64,000 bases of DNA from Nocardiopsis ansamitocini (GCF_030268225.1 NZ_BSQG01000002.1:124001-188000), one strand, 5' to 3'. Shown: positions 52,097-60,717, counted from the stretch's first letter. Translations and numbers: made by a program. Notes: generated by a model from the sequence alone, not told the origin.

Positions 52097-52587
52097 GAAT
52101 GGAGGGTGCCTTCTGTCGGCTGCGATAAGAGTGCCGGACGGCGAGGGGCGAACATGCGCGCAAGACATGGCGGGAAAAGTCACCGCGAAACATCACGTCC
52201 GTCCGGTATAGAGCCGATCTTACGAGACTTGGCTGTGAAAAGCGCGTGTGGGTCGGCCGCCGGTTCCCGGTGCGTTCGGCCGACCGGCCGGAGGCGTCGA
52301 GAAGTCAGTGCTGGTGGGAGAGGAAGGGGGCGGGGCCGATCCGATGACGCAGGGGTGCAGCTAATGCGAAAAGTCCGTATTGATCCAGTTCGGCGCGCTT
52401 TTTTGGTGGTGGTCTCGGTGTTGCTGTGTCGATTCGGCGACAAGACGATCCATCGTCGGGTCGCAGAGAGGAAACGCCTTATAGGGTGCACACGTTTGCA
52501 GTTTCTGTGTGCCGCGCGCTGTCTTCACCGCTCTGACCGGGCTTATAGGTGCGCGGCCGGCATCGGCGCGTTGAACCGGACCCCCTT
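52097..52587. other. Intergenic, no gene seen
   Basis: About 490 bp upstream of the LCP gene. Frames are short and Arg-rich. A moderately AT-richer stretch at 52360-52520 may hold promoters. Confidence 0.4.
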
Positions 52588-53016
52588 ATGCCACTTTCCT
52601 TCGGCACAGCGGATGACGAACCCGTCCGCTTGCCGCACGTCCACTCCCACGAGCAGCAGTCCGACCTTGTCGAACGGGTCGCGGCCGGGTTGCGTGCTCA
52701 TCCGCGGATCATCATGGAGGCGCACACCGAACGCGATCAGCAGCGCATCGTCGCGGCGGGAAAAGTAGCGGGCAAACAATTGAAGCGTGGGGTCGTCACC
52801 ACGGTGGTCGATGCCTGGGCGCTGGTTGAGTTCGACGACATGGCCGACCGGTTTCCGGTCCCACCCGAGTCCGGTGATCCGAACGCGGCGGAGTCGGGGC
52901 GGTTCCTGCCGCACGTGCAACCGGTCTCGCTCGACCAGCACCGTCCCCCGGAGCTGCCCAGCCGCGTGCCAGGGGCCGGCCCCAAGCCGGGCAAGCGCAG
53001 ACGTGTAGGTGAGTAG
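52588..53016 (+). CDS. Small soluble protein of unknown function
   Basis: A frame of 142 residues opening MPLSFGTADDEPVRLPHVHSH with a balanced composition through RVAAGLRAHPRIIMEAHTERD, GKVAGKQLKRGVVTTVVDAWALVEFDDMA, then a Pro/Arg-rich end. Third codon positions are GC-rich, as in real genes here. No clear ribosome site and no family recognised. It lies alone between the LCP gene and the terminator of the TasA-like genes. Confidence 0.5.
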   Translation: MPLSFGTADDEPVRLPHVHSHEQQSDLVERVAAGLRAHPRIIMEAHTERDQQRIVAAGKVAGKQLKRGVVTTVVDAWALVEFDDMADRFPVPPESGDPNAAESGRFLPHVQPVSLDQHRPPELPSRVPGAGPKPGKRRRVGE

Positions 53017-53082
53017 AACCGGGCGTGGGAGCGGCTCCTCCCAGCACGCCCCCACACCCGGTTCCCGGCCCGCCCGGTTCCA

Positions 53083-53103
53083 AGGCCCCATCCGCAGGGG
53101 CCT
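53083..53103. terminator. Terminator of the TasA-like operon
   Basis: AGGCCCC-7-GGGGCCT, a perfect 7-bp stem, lies 8 bp downstream of the last minus-strand TasA-like gene. Confidence 0.55.
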
Positions 53104-53110
53104 ACACCGT

Positions 53111-53695
53111 TCAGACCTGCTGTTCCACCGTCACCTTGAGTCGGAAACCGGTTGATGATTCGGTGTGGTCACGGTCGTCGCCGGCATCGGCCAGGCGGAC
53201 CTTGAGGTAGAGGACGCGGTCCTGCCCGGCGGGCAGGGCGAGCCGATCGGTAGGGATCGGCCGGCCGGACGGCTCGGCGCCGGTGGCGATGCGTCGCCAG
53301 GTCAACACGGGGTCGTTCCAGTCCTGTGCGGCCCGTGTGCTGGAAGCGATCTCCAGGGTCCTGCTCAGCGGGGGGGTTCCGGTGTCGGAGACCTCGATGC
53401 TCTCCAGCCGGGTGAGCGTTCCGTCGAGGTCGCCGGTGTTGGTCAGGGTCAGGGCGAAGGCACCGTTGCGCGGCCACACGTCTCCCGGATCTGCCTCGGT
53501 GAAGTCGATCGTGATGGTGTCACCACCGCCGGGAGAGGTCGAGAGTTCCACCGAGAGCCGTCCCGCGGTCACGGGCTGGGGGCTTCCGGAGGTCTGCGCG
53601 GTGAAGGATGCCTGGGTGCCCAAGATGATGCCGCAGAGTGCTGCTGCAGCAGCTACCGCGCTGATCGCCACCAGCGTCGGCTTTTTGAGCCTCAT
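53111..53695 (-). CDS. TasA/camelysin-like exported protein 3
   Basis: An exported protein of 194 residues. The signal peptide LVAISAVAAAAALCGIILG is followed by TQASFTAQTSGSPQPVTAGRL, where ASFT plus the Gly-rich TAG step copies the cleavage region of SipW-dependent proteins such as TasA and CalY. The mature part is beta-rich with the family pattern of a surface strand pair (TITIDFTEADPGDVWPR, FALTLTNTGDLDGTL). No anchor or LPXTG. Third of three related genes on this strand, 50 bp after the second. It probably forms or joins surface fibres; this is inference. Confidence 0.8.
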   Translation of the reverse strand: MRLKKPTLVAISAVAAAAALCGIILGTQASFTAQTSGSPQPVTAGRLSVELSTSPGGGDTITIDFTEADPGDVWPRNGAFALTLTNTGDLDGTLTRLESIEVSDTGTPPLSRTLEIASSTRAAQDWNDPVLTWRRIATGAEPSGRPIPTDRLALPAGQDRVLYLKVRLADAGDDRDHTESSTGFRLKVTVEQQV

Positions 53696-53745
53696 CCCCG
53701 CGCTTCCTCCTGTCCGCTTCTCCGCTTGTTCGTTCTCCTCCCCGA

Positions 53746-54339
53746 TTAGACCTGACCGAGTCGGACGCTGAACACGAATTCCGTGTCCGCTCCCTGGAAC
53801 CGATTGTCGTGCTCAGGGGTGCCGTTGGGCCACCGCAACTGGAAACGCAGTTCGCTGGAGGTTCCTGCGGGCACTGTTGCGGGTGCTCGCCGTAGGGTTT
53901 CCAGCACCGATCCCGACTCCAGTCGGATCCATCCGCTGCCGCGCCCCCAGTCGGGTTCCCGTGCGCCGGCGACCATCCCGTAGCGGACTTCCAGGGCCTC
54001 GCTCAGGTCGGGGGTGTTCCCGGTTCCTTCGCTGGTCACTGTGAGATCCAGCGCCTCGAACTCGGCGAGGATCGATCCGGAGTTGGAGATGACCAGCGAG
54101 TAGGAATCGCGGGGGGAGGCCGGCCACTGGCCGCCGGGGGCGACGAGACCGAGTTTAAGCGGTCCGCTGGTACCGTCCGGCGAACGTTCGTTGATCTCGA
54201 CGGTGAGGTCGCCGGCGGTGATCTCGTTGGAGGGGGTGGTGTCGGTGGCGGTGAAATAGGCGTAGGTGCCGCCGATGGACAACAGCAACGCGCTGGTTGT
54301 CGCAGCAGCACCCAGGATAAGGATTTTCCGCTTTTTCAT
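53746..54339 (-). CDS. TasA/camelysin-like exported protein 2
   Basis: An exported protein of 197 residues from the ATG at 54339 (GGAGAGAG upstream). The N-terminus MKKRKILILGAAATTSALLL leads to GGTYAYFTATDTT and ITAGDLTVEI, the SipW-type signature (A-Y-F-T/S-D, then a TAGDL-like strand). The mature part has PGGQWPASPRDSYSLVISNSGSI, the conserved donor-strand region. LRFQLRWPNGTPEHDNRFQGA is shared almost word for word with protein 1 (LQWPNGTPEQDNPYKNA). It is separated from gene 1 by a strong stem-loop. Confidence 0.85.
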   Translation of the reverse strand: MKKRKILILGAAATTSALLLSIGGTYAYFTATDTTPSNEITAGDLTVEINERSPDGTSGPLKLGLVAPGGQWPASPRDSYSLVISNSGSILAEFEALDLTVTSEGTGNTPDLSEALEVRYGMVAGAREPDWGRGSGWIRLESGSVLETLRRAPATVPAGTSSELRFQLRWPNGTPEHDNRFQGADTEFVFSVRLGQV

Positions 54340-54377
54340 ATCGCGTCTCTCTCCACTGGGGGTTGGTGAGCGCGGAA

Positions 54378-54410
54378 CGTCCCGCACCGGTGGGGGACCG
54401 GTGCGGGACG
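54378..54410. terminator. Strong stem-loop between TasA-like genes 1 and 2
   Basis: CGTCCCGCACCGGT (54378-54391) pairs perfectly over 14 bp with ACCGGTGCGGGACG (54397-54410), loop GGGGG, 14 bp after the stop of gene 1. It would let gene 1 be made in excess over genes 2 and 3, or protect its mRNA 3' end. Confidence 0.75.
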
Positions 54411-54423
54411 GTGGCCGCGTACG

Positions 54424-55044
54424 CTAGCGGCCCTGGTTTTTCTGGTCCAGGTTGACCTGGAACTTGAAGGAGGTCGTGGCGTTCTTGTAGGGATTGTCCT
54501 GCTCGGGGGTCCCGTTGGGCCATTGGAGCTGGAAGTAGATGTAGACGGAAGCGCCTGCCCGCAGGGTCTTGTTCCCGGACAGGCCGCTCAGCTTGCCCAC
54601 GCGCAGGGCCTCGTAGCTGCCGGCGTCCCACGAGCCGGGTTCCCAGTTGGTGGGCTTGATGACGGCGCGGATCTGGAGGCGGTCGGCCAGGTTGGGCTGG
54701 CTTCCTCCCAGCTGTACGACCTCCAGCGAGTTGATGTCGCCGTCGATGGACCCGGTGTTGGTGACCTTGATCCGGTACCAGTCCGAGCCATACCAGGGCT
54801 GGTGCAGGCCCTGGACGTAGACCTGGCCGGGAGCGGCGTTCTCCACCTTGACCGGGAAGTCGGCGAGACCGCTGCCGTTCTGGCTGATCTGCAGACTCAG
54901 GTCGCCGGCCGAAATGGTCTGGTCGGCGGTCTGGGCGCTGTCGGTGAAGTAGGCGTAAGTGCCGCCGGTGATCGCCACCGCAGCACCGATGACCACCGCT
55001 GCACCGAGCCCGGCGATGAGCTTCTTACTCTTGCTGGTGGCCAT
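54424..55044 (-). CDS. TasA/camelysin-like exported protein 1
   Basis: An exported protein of 206 residues from the ATG at 55044. The signal peptide is SKSKKLIAGLGAAVVIGAAV, then GGTYAYFTDSAQ and TISAGDLSLQI. The AYFTD step is the cleavage signature of SipW-dependent substrates. The mature part is beta-rich (VYVQGLHQPWYGSDWYRIKVTNTG in two motifs, VYIYFQLQWPNGTPEQDN). No anchor is seen. It is first in the three-gene minus-strand operon and is followed by a strong stem-loop, so it is probably the major subunit. The SipW-type peptidase that would process it lies at 57035. Confidence 0.85.
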   Translation of the reverse strand: MATSKSKKLIAGLGAAVVIGAAVAITGGTYAYFTDSAQTADQTISAGDLSLQISQNGSGLADFPVKVENAAPGQVYVQGLHQPWYGSDWYRIKVTNTGSIDGDINSLEVVQLGGSQPNLADRLQIRAVIKPTNWEPGSWDAGSYEALRVGKLSGLSGNKTLRAGASVYIYFQLQWPNGTPEQDNPYKNATTSFKFQVNLDQKNQGR

Positions 55045-55487
55045 CTGGAGGTCCACTTCCTTCCACGCTGTCTGCCTGTTGATAAGGCCCGGGGGATGAG
55101 CGGGTTGGAAGGGCGACACACCCGGAGGGGAAGTCCGGGCGACAGCAAATGGTGGGCGCGTCGAACCGGCCCGTTACCCGTGATCCGGCCATCCGGTGAT
55201 ACCGGGTGGCGGGGAGACGGGCAGCGGGCCGGTCAGGGGGATGTAACGCGCTGCCCGGGTCCGGACGGTGCACTGTCGCCGTCCGTCATCGACCCTTCCA
55301 ACCTGCCGGGAATCACTCTGCCCGAGACCGGTGTTGCGGTCATCCTCAAAGTGGACGAAGTGCCTTTCCCCCTTTTTGGCGATGCTGCGGCCGGTATCGG
55401 AGCGAAACAGTGAGTGTGGACATGCGCGTCAGTAATCGACAATGGACAACCGTAGAGCCGGGCGATCCGGGTCCGGGAGCGAAAGCC
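55045..55487. promoter_or_regulatory. Divergent promoter region of the surface-protein locus
   Basis: About 440 bp between the minus-strand TasA-like operon and the plus-strand genes. No protein-like frame fits. It must contain both promoters and is the natural target for the LuxR-type regulator at 59379. No clear repeat was found by eye. Confidence 0.45.
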
Positions 55488-55895
55488 ATGAGCGTGAAGC
55501 GTGCCGACCGGTACGGGACCGGCCTTGTGGGCGGGCCCGCAGTGCTGCTGACGGTTGTCGTGGCTGCCGCGATTCTGACGTTCGACCATCCGGGCACCAC
55601 CACCGCGGCCTTCACCGTGCAGGCAACGACTGCCCCCTTCGAGGTCAGCGGCCCCTCGGCGAGTCCGTCGCCGTCGGCTTCCCCGTCGCCGTCACCCTCA
55701 CCCTCCGTCGAACCCGCTCCTTCGCCCCGCGACTCGGACGGCCCAGATGTCGAACAGCCGCCCGACCATGTTCCCGACCCGCCTGACAGTGCGCCGGACG
55801 GCCCCGGTGAGCCACCCCATCATCAGGACGGGGGCCATGGGCATCCCGCCCCACCCAGCGCTGGGCCCTCGGCCCCCGTCGCGCCATCCCCGTGA
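55488..55895 (+). CDS. Exported protein with TasA-like leader and Ser/Pro-rich tail
   Basis: A protein of 135 residues from the ATG at 55488. One hydrophobic segment (GPAVLLTVVVAAAILTF) is followed by TTTAAFTVQATTAPFEV, which imitates the ASFTAQT and AYFTATD steps of the TasA-like proteins. After that come about 80 residues of Ser/Pro/Asp/His (SPSASPSPSPSPSVEPAP). It looks like a TasA-type leader with the globular part replaced by a flexible stalk, perhaps a cell-wall spacer or fibre anchor. The start is not certain. Confidence 0.6.
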   Translation: MSVKRADRYGTGLVGGPAVLLTVVVAAAILTFDHPGTTTAAFTVQATTAPFEVSGPSASPSPSASPSPSPSPSVEPAPSPRDSDGPDVEQPPDHVPDPPDSAPDGPGEPPHHQDGGHGHPAPPSAGPSAPVAPSP

Positions 55896-55914
55896 GACAC
55901 CAAGAGGTGACGAG

Positions 55915-56691
55915 ATGATCCAGCGCGTGCGCTGTAGACCTCGCCTTATCGCCCGAACGACCGTGCTCCTGCTCGGGGCTGCCGTGCTGGTCGCGGGAGG
56001 TCCGGCCGCGAGCGCGGCGACCTCCTCCGGCGGTTCCGTCACGGTTGGACCCAAGGGCATCGATCTCTCCGGACTGGAGGAGATCACGGTTTCCGACATA
56101 GCGCCGGGATACCGGGAGCTGTGGTCGGTCCGAGTGGTCAACGACCGTTCCGAAGCCGTGACCCTGGGAGTCCGGTTGGGTGACCTCGTGGACGACGACA
56201 ACGGGTGCAGCGAACCAGAGGCCCGCGAGGACACCACCTGCGGGGCCGGTGAGGGTGAACTGGGTTCGTATCTGGAGTTCGCGTTCGGTGACGCGGATGC
56301 GCAGCCGTCCGCGACGGTGCTCGCGGAGGCTGCAGAGGGGGCCGGAGAGGCCGTCACGGTTCCCGCGGGCGGTGAGGCCGACGTAGTGCTGGGGCTGCAC
56401 CTGCCGGCCGGCACGGGCAACATCGTGCAGACCGATTCCGTTTCCTTCTCTCTCACCTGGAGGGCCGAGGCCGTGCCGGGGGGCGGGGGCGCGGTGGTCG
56501 AGAACGACGTCCAGGTGTACTCCTCCGCTGCCGGTAACGGGGCTGGTCCGGGGCTTCCGGTGTCTGGTGCGGCCCTGTTCGCTTTCATGGGCCTGGCGGT
56601 AGCGCTGATCGCTGCCGGAGCGCTACTGGTGCTGTACGTCCGCGACGTCGCCGCCGGCGGACGCGGGGTGGAGGCACCGGCTCCGCGCTGA
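55915..56691 (+). CDS. Membrane-anchored surface protein of the TasA-like locus
   Basis: A protein of 258 residues from the ATG at 55915 (AGAGG upstream). It has a signal peptide (ARTTVLLLGAAVLVAGGPAASA), an extracellular beta-rich domain with TVGPKGIDLSGLEEITVSDIAPG and WSVRVVNDRSEAVTLGVRL, one Cys pair (NGCSEPEAREDTTCG), and a C-terminal transmembrane helix (FMGLAVALIAAGALLVLYV) with a short basic tail. It likely anchors or nucleates fibres on the cell. It follows the Ser/Pro-rich gene by 19 bp. Confidence 0.75.
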   Translation: MIQRVRCRPRLIARTTVLLLGAAVLVAGGPAASAATSSGGSVTVGPKGIDLSGLEEITVSDIAPGYRELWSVRVVNDRSEAVTLGVRLGDLVDDDNGCSEPEAREDTTCGAGEGELGSYLEFAFGDADAQPSATVLAEAAEGAGEAVTVPAGGEADVVLGLHLPAGTGNIVQTDSVSFSLTWRAEAVPGGGGAVVENDVQVYSSAAGNGAGPGLPVSGAALFAFMGLAVALIAAGALLVLYVRDVAAGGRGVEAPAPR

Positions 56692-57034
56692 CCGGTACGT
56701 GTGGCCCCGGATGCCCGAACCTCTGCGGAGGTCCGGGCATCCAACCGTTATGGATCGATCTGGCGAGCCTTAAACGAGTTTTCGGGTCTCCGATACCTGG
56801 GGCTTGGAAAATCGGCCTCAATGCTGGATCTTTGTGCCTGCTATAAGGAATCTTCGTAAAATCGTTCGCGGGATCGACCCTTTTAGCATCGTTGTCTTTT
56901 TGTGACATTGGGTTTTCCGGGGAACGTGAGATTTTCGCCGGACGTGGTCGGCCGTGTAGGCAAGGAACGGTCAGGAGGAGAACACGTCGCCAGTGGCGCG
57001 GCTCGGTGCACTGCCGGGCGAGGAGGGGGGCCGG
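56692..57034. other. Intergenic, promoter of the peptidase/two-component operon
   Basis: A 343-bp stretch without a gene, with AT-richer parts (56760-56900) that fit a promoter for the signal peptidase gene and its downstream kinase/regulator pair. Confidence 0.45.
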
Positions 57035-57760
57035 ATGGCCAAGAGTGGTGCGGTATCCGACGGTGGACGTGCAAAGACCGGTGAGGCGTCTGGAAAGACG
57101 GAGAGACCCGACCGGTCGAAAAAGCCGCGAAAACGTTCGGTGATCCAACGAATCCTCTCGGTGCTGTTTCGTTGTGTCATCGGGCTTCTGCTGGTGGCGG
57201 CGTTGGCCGTCGTCTTTTCGGTCTCGATCCTGCCGCGACTCACCAATGCCCAGGCGTTGATCGTGCTCAGCGGGAGCATGGAGCCGACCATTCCCGTCGG
57301 TTCGGTCGTGATCTCCCGCCCGGTCGACCCCGCGGAACTGCGCGTCAACGACGTCATCACCTTCACGCACGGCAGCCCCGCCCAGACCGACGCCTTCGAC
57401 CCCGCCAACTCGCCGTTGGTGACCCACCGTGTCGTCCAGATAGAGACCACCCCCCAGGGGCGCGTCTTCCACACCCAGGGCGACGCCAACGATGTCCGTG
57501 ACGACCCCCCTGTGACCGCAGCCGATGTCCATGGTCGGGTTTGGTACCACATCCCCTATTTCGGTTACGCCCAGCAGGCCATGACCCAGGGGCCCACCAC
57601 CCTGTACGTTCTGGCCGGGATGCTGTTCGTTTTCGGGATCTGGCTGCTCAGCGTGGCCCTTGGCGACGATGATGACGAGGACGAGGACGACGACCGCTCG
57701 GAAGAGCCCGATCCGGAGGACGCACCACACGCGCCCCGGGGTCAGGAAGCCCCCCGATGA
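57035..57760 (+). CDS. sipW: SipW-type signal peptidase I (Ser/His)
   Basis: A membrane peptidase of 241 residues from the ATG at 57035 (GAGGAGGG upstream). A basic cytosolic start is followed by a transmembrane helix (FRCVIGLLLVAALAVVFSVS). The catalytic Ser81 is in LSGSMEPTIPVGS. His131 in LVTHRVV takes the place of the usual bacterial Lys, which marks the archaeal/ER-type S26B subgroup to which SipW belongs. Box E is GDANDVRDDPPV. A second helix and an acidic tail end the protein. SipW processes TasA-like proteins; three such proteins are coded next door. Confidence 0.9.
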   Translation: MAKSGAVSDGGRAKTGEASGKTERPDRSKKPRKRSVIQRILSVLFRCVIGLLLVAALAVVFSVSILPRLTNAQALIVLSGSMEPTIPVGSVVISRPVDPAELRVNDVITFTHGSPAQTDAFDPANSPLVTHRVVQIETTPQGRVFHTQGDANDVRDDPPVTAADVHGRVWYHIPYFGYAQQAMTQGPTTLYVLAGMLFVFGIWLLSVALGDDDDEDEDDDRSEEPDPEDAPHAPRGQEAPR

Positions 57761-57802
57761 GCGGTCGAACCACCCCCCGATCGGTCGAAGGACTGCTTCG
57801 CC

Positions 57803-59392
57803 ATGCGCAAACTCGCTCTGGAGTCGGCCGCCGTACTGGCCGTGATCATTACCGCCGTCCTGGCCCTGGACCACGCTGAGAACTGGTCCGATCTGGGCAC
57901 CCCCCAACTGCGGTCGTCGCTGGCGATGTTCAGTGCCGCGGTCGCCATCACAGCGGCGCTGGTCGCGGAGCTCGTCGCCCGGCTCGGTGACCTCCCCGCC
58001 CTGCGCCGGGTGTCGGCGGCGATGGCCGTATACGCGCTGATCGTCATCCCCGCCACGGCTGCGGTCGCGGTCAACACCGTGGACAACATCGTGGTGGCGG
58101 CCGTGCGCTACAGCGCCACGATCGCGGTCGGCGGTCTGCTCCTGCTCGCGGTGGCCACCTTCGACCGGCCCCGCCCCTGGCCGGTCCCCGGCCTGCGCAA
58201 CCCCCTCACCGGCCTTCGCGGACTGCTGGTCGGAGTCCTGTGCGCGGTGCTCGGCGGAACCGCGGCCGCGCTCTTCCCCACCGAGGGTTACGCGGTGGTC
58301 AGTTCCCCGCTGCTGGTCGGCGGCGTCTCGCTGCTCTGGTTGAACGTCGGAGCCACCACGCTGATCTCCGGGCTGCTGCGCCACCGCAGGTTCCTGGTCT
58401 GGCTGGGACTCGGCTCACTCGCGAGCGTCAGCGGGTATGCCCCCCGGTTGTGGCTGGGCGAGCCATCGGCCGGCTCCTTCCTGCTGGTTCCCGGCATGCG
58501 CGCGCTGGGGGTCCTCCTGACCCTTGTCGCGGTGCTTCAGCTCGCCTACCACCTCTACCAGCAGATCGCCGTTGACCAGAGGCGCCTCGAAGAGGCGCAG
58601 GCCGAGGCCGTGGAGGTGCGCGAGCGCATGTCCGAGCAGGCCCACGAGCTGCGCAACGCCCTGGCCGGAGTGGACGGTGCCGCCCAGTTGCTGGCGATGG
58701 AGGACAGCGGTGGCGCCGATCTCGACCGCGCTGCTCTGCGCGCCGCACTGTCCGCGGAACTGAACCGGATGCGTACCATGCTGGAATCGGAGTCCGCCCG
58801 ACGCCCCGCGAGCAAGGTCCACCTCAAGGCGCTCCTCGAACAGCTCGTGCTGATCCGGCGAACCAACGGAATGCGGATCGAACTCACCGCCGAGCACGAC
58901 GTCGACGTCGACGTACCGCCCGACGTGATCGCTCAGATCATCACCAACATCCTCGCCAACTGCGAGCGCCACGCCCCCGGTGCCCGTGTCTGGGTCGAGG
59001 CGTACCGGCTCGGCACGATGGCGCAGATCCGGATCCAGGACGACGGCCCCGGAGTGCCGGCAGGGATGGAGCACGAAGTGCTGTGCCGCGGGGTGAAGAG
59101 CGCCAAGTCCGTCGGTGACGGTATCGGGCTCCACGTCTGCCAGGAACTGGTGACCCAGCACGGCGGGCGGCTGCGCCTCGCGCCCACGCGGCCCGATCGC
59201 CCCGGCTGCGTTCTGACCGTGGACCTTCCGATCGAGGCGGGCGATCCCGCCCCCTCGAACGAGTCTCCGCGACGCAGTCATCGCGGAGCCAGGACCCGCT
59301 GGCTCGGCGCGCGCCGGCCCAGCGGTGCTTCGACCGCCCCCACCAGCCCATCGACCCCCACCAGTTTCGGGAGCGCAAATGCAGGTCAGTGA
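57803..59392 (+). CDS. Multi-pass sensor histidine kinase
   Basis: A kinase of 529 residues. About eight hydrophobic segments fill residues 5-250. Then a helical dimerisation region holds the acceptor His in RMSEQAHELRNALAGVDGAAQLL. The HATPase domain has IAQIITNILANCERHAPGA (N box), QDDGPGVPAGM and GDGIGLHVCQELVTQHGGRL. A 55-residue Arg/Ser/Pro-rich tail follows. The stop overlaps the response regulator start by 14 bases. It lies 42 bp after the signal peptidase gene, so it is probably cotranscribed and concerned with the surface-protein locus. Confidence 0.9.
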   Translation: MRKLALESAAVLAVIITAVLALDHAENWSDLGTPQLRSSLAMFSAAVAITAALVAELVARLGDLPALRRVSAAMAVYALIVIPATAAVAVNTVDNIVVAAVRYSATIAVGGLLLLAVATFDRPRPWPVPGLRNPLTGLRGLLVGVLCAVLGGTAAALFPTEGYAVVSSPLLVGGVSLLWLNVGATTLISGLLRHRRFLVWLGLGSLASVSGYAPRLWLGEPSAGSFLLVPGMRALGVLLTLVAVLQLAYHLYQQIAVDQRRLEEAQAEAVEVRERMSEQAHELRNALAGVDGAAQLLAMEDSGGADLDRAALRAALSAELNRMRTMLESESARRPASKVHLKALLEQLVLIRRTNGMRIELTAEHDVDVDVPPDVIAQIITNILANCERHAPGARVWVEAYRLGTMAQIRIQDDGPGVPAGMEHEVLCRGVKSAKSVGDGIGLHVCQELVTQHGGRLRLAPTRPDRPGCVLTVDLPIEAGDPAPSNESPRRSHRGARTRWLGARRPSGASTAPTSPSTPTSFGSANAGQ

Positions 59393-60068
59393 CGTTCGCA
59401 CCGACCCCGCCGTGTTCATCATCGACGACCATGCGCTGATCAGCACCACTATCGAGTTCACGCTCAAGGGACGCGGTATCAACGCGGTCCGTGCCCAGGT
59501 CCTTGGAAAGACACAGCTCCAGGGGCAGGCCGCGACGTTGCAGCCGGGGCTGGTGTTGCTCGACCTCGATTTGGGCAACGGCGTGGACGGACGCCCCCTC
59601 GACGCCGCGACCCTGGCCGGGGAGTTCGTCGTCCAGGGGTGGACGGTGCTGATCCTGACCGGTAGCACCGACCGCGGACGTATCGCCGCCGCGATCGCTG
59701 CCGGAGCCGCGGGATGGCTTTCCAAGGCAGCGCCCTTCCCCGACCTGATCTACGCGATTTTGGACGCTCTGGCCGGACGTCCGGTGATGGACGCCGGTGA
59801 GCGCGAGCGCTTGTTGGTCGAGCACCGGGCGGCACAGGCCCAGCGTCGTTCCTCCGATCAGGTCCTGAGCCGGCTCACCAGCAGGGAACGCGAGGTCCTC
59901 GCCCAATTGGAAGCGGGCAAGCGGGCCACCGTGATCGCCGAGGAGTCATTCGTCTCGATCTCCACCGTTCGCTCCCAGATCCGGTCGATCCTGTCCAAGC
60001 TCAACGTGAAGTCCCAGTTGGAGGCGGTTGCTCTTGCGCGCTCGCTGCGCAAGCAGCGGCGGGTGTGA
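59379..60068 (+). CDS. LuxR-type response regulator
   Basis: A protein of 229 residues from the ATG at 59379 (GGAG six bases upstream). The receiver domain has FIIDDHALI near residue 14 and Asp62 in VLLDLDLGNGVDG. The C-terminal helix-turn-helix is LTSREREVLAQLEAGKRATVIA and FVSISTVRSQIRSILSKLNV. It is translated together with the kinase (14-base overlap). It may control the divergent promoters at 55.0-55.5 kb. It differs from the DevR-like protein at 42467. Confidence 0.92.
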   Translation: MQVSDVRTDPAVFIIDDHALISTTIEFTLKGRGINAVRAQVLGKTQLQGQAATLQPGLVLLDLDLGNGVDGRPLDAATLAGEFVVQGWTVLILTGSTDRGRIAAAIAAGAAGWLSKAAPFPDLIYAILDALAGRPVMDAGERERLLVEHRAAQAQRRSSDQVLSRLTSREREVLAQLEAGKRATVIAEESFVSISTVRSQIRSILSKLNVKSQLEAVALARSLRKQRRV

Positions 60069-60075
60069 ACGACGA

Positions 60076-60432
60076 TCAGTTCTGCAACAACTGGTCGCTC
60101 ATCTTGAATTTCGGGTCGAATTCGATGTGCAGCTTCCCGGTGCAGTCGACAGAGTCGAACGCCACGTTCAGTACGCACCCCGTCGCCCGTGCTTCAAGGG
60201 ACAGCAGGGTCGCCCCCTCCCGGTAGAGCGACAACAGGGTCTCCGGGCCCTGCGAGACGCGCAGAGCGATGGACCGTCCCGGGATGTCGTAGGAGAGGCA
60301 CACGCTCTCCCCGGCGGGCGTCGTCAGGCTCAGACTCGCCACGTCGTCGTCCCCCGCGTTGCGGTCGGGGGCTACTCCGATGTGATCGATAAAAGTCTGA
60401 TCTGCGGGAACGATGAATTCTCGATGGCGCAT
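60076..60432 (-). CDS. Small protein of the immunity cluster, unknown family
   Basis: A protein of 118 residues, mostly strands (FIVPADQTFIDHIGVAPDR, SLSLTTPAGESVCLSYDIPG, RSIALRVSQGPETLLSLYREG, TGKLHIEFDPKFKMSD). No signal peptide. AAGGA five bases upstream of the ATG supports the start. It is the last gene of the minus-strand row that follows a polymorphic toxin, so it may be an immunity protein. It is convergent with the LuxR-type regulator gene, 7 bp apart. Confidence 0.7.
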   Translation of the reverse strand: MRHREFIVPADQTFIDHIGVAPDRNAGDDDVASLSLTTPAGESVCLSYDIPGRSIALRVSQGPETLLSLYREGATLLSLEARATGCVLNVAFDSVDCTGKLHIEFDPKFKMSDQLLQN

Positions 60433-60717
60433 GGGGTCCTTCTCAAAGGAGGTAACGCGGGTTCATCGTGTTCCAGACCGACCCTACACAAATCACGCTT
60501 TCCTGAACGAATTATCGGTACTGCCTGGGACTTTCGTCCCCACCGGGATAAAACTCCCCGCACCGGCCGAACGCGTGCGCTTCTTCGTCGGTATACACCG
60601 GTACCCGCGGAAAGATCAGGGCGCCGTTCGTCGACGGAGGAAGCACGGGTCTGCCCCGCGGGGCTCGCGACCGCGAACGCGCGTGCAGACGGGCCCCTGA
60701 AACGCCCTCCGGGCGGC

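Noticed and set aside
56585-58384. 599-codon minus-strand open frame
   Set aside because: Antisense to the signal peptidase and kinase genes, which have catalytic motifs; low-complexity product.
58415-59906. Minus-strand open frames opposite kinase and regulator
   Set aside because: Shadows of HATPase and receiver domains; no signature of their own.
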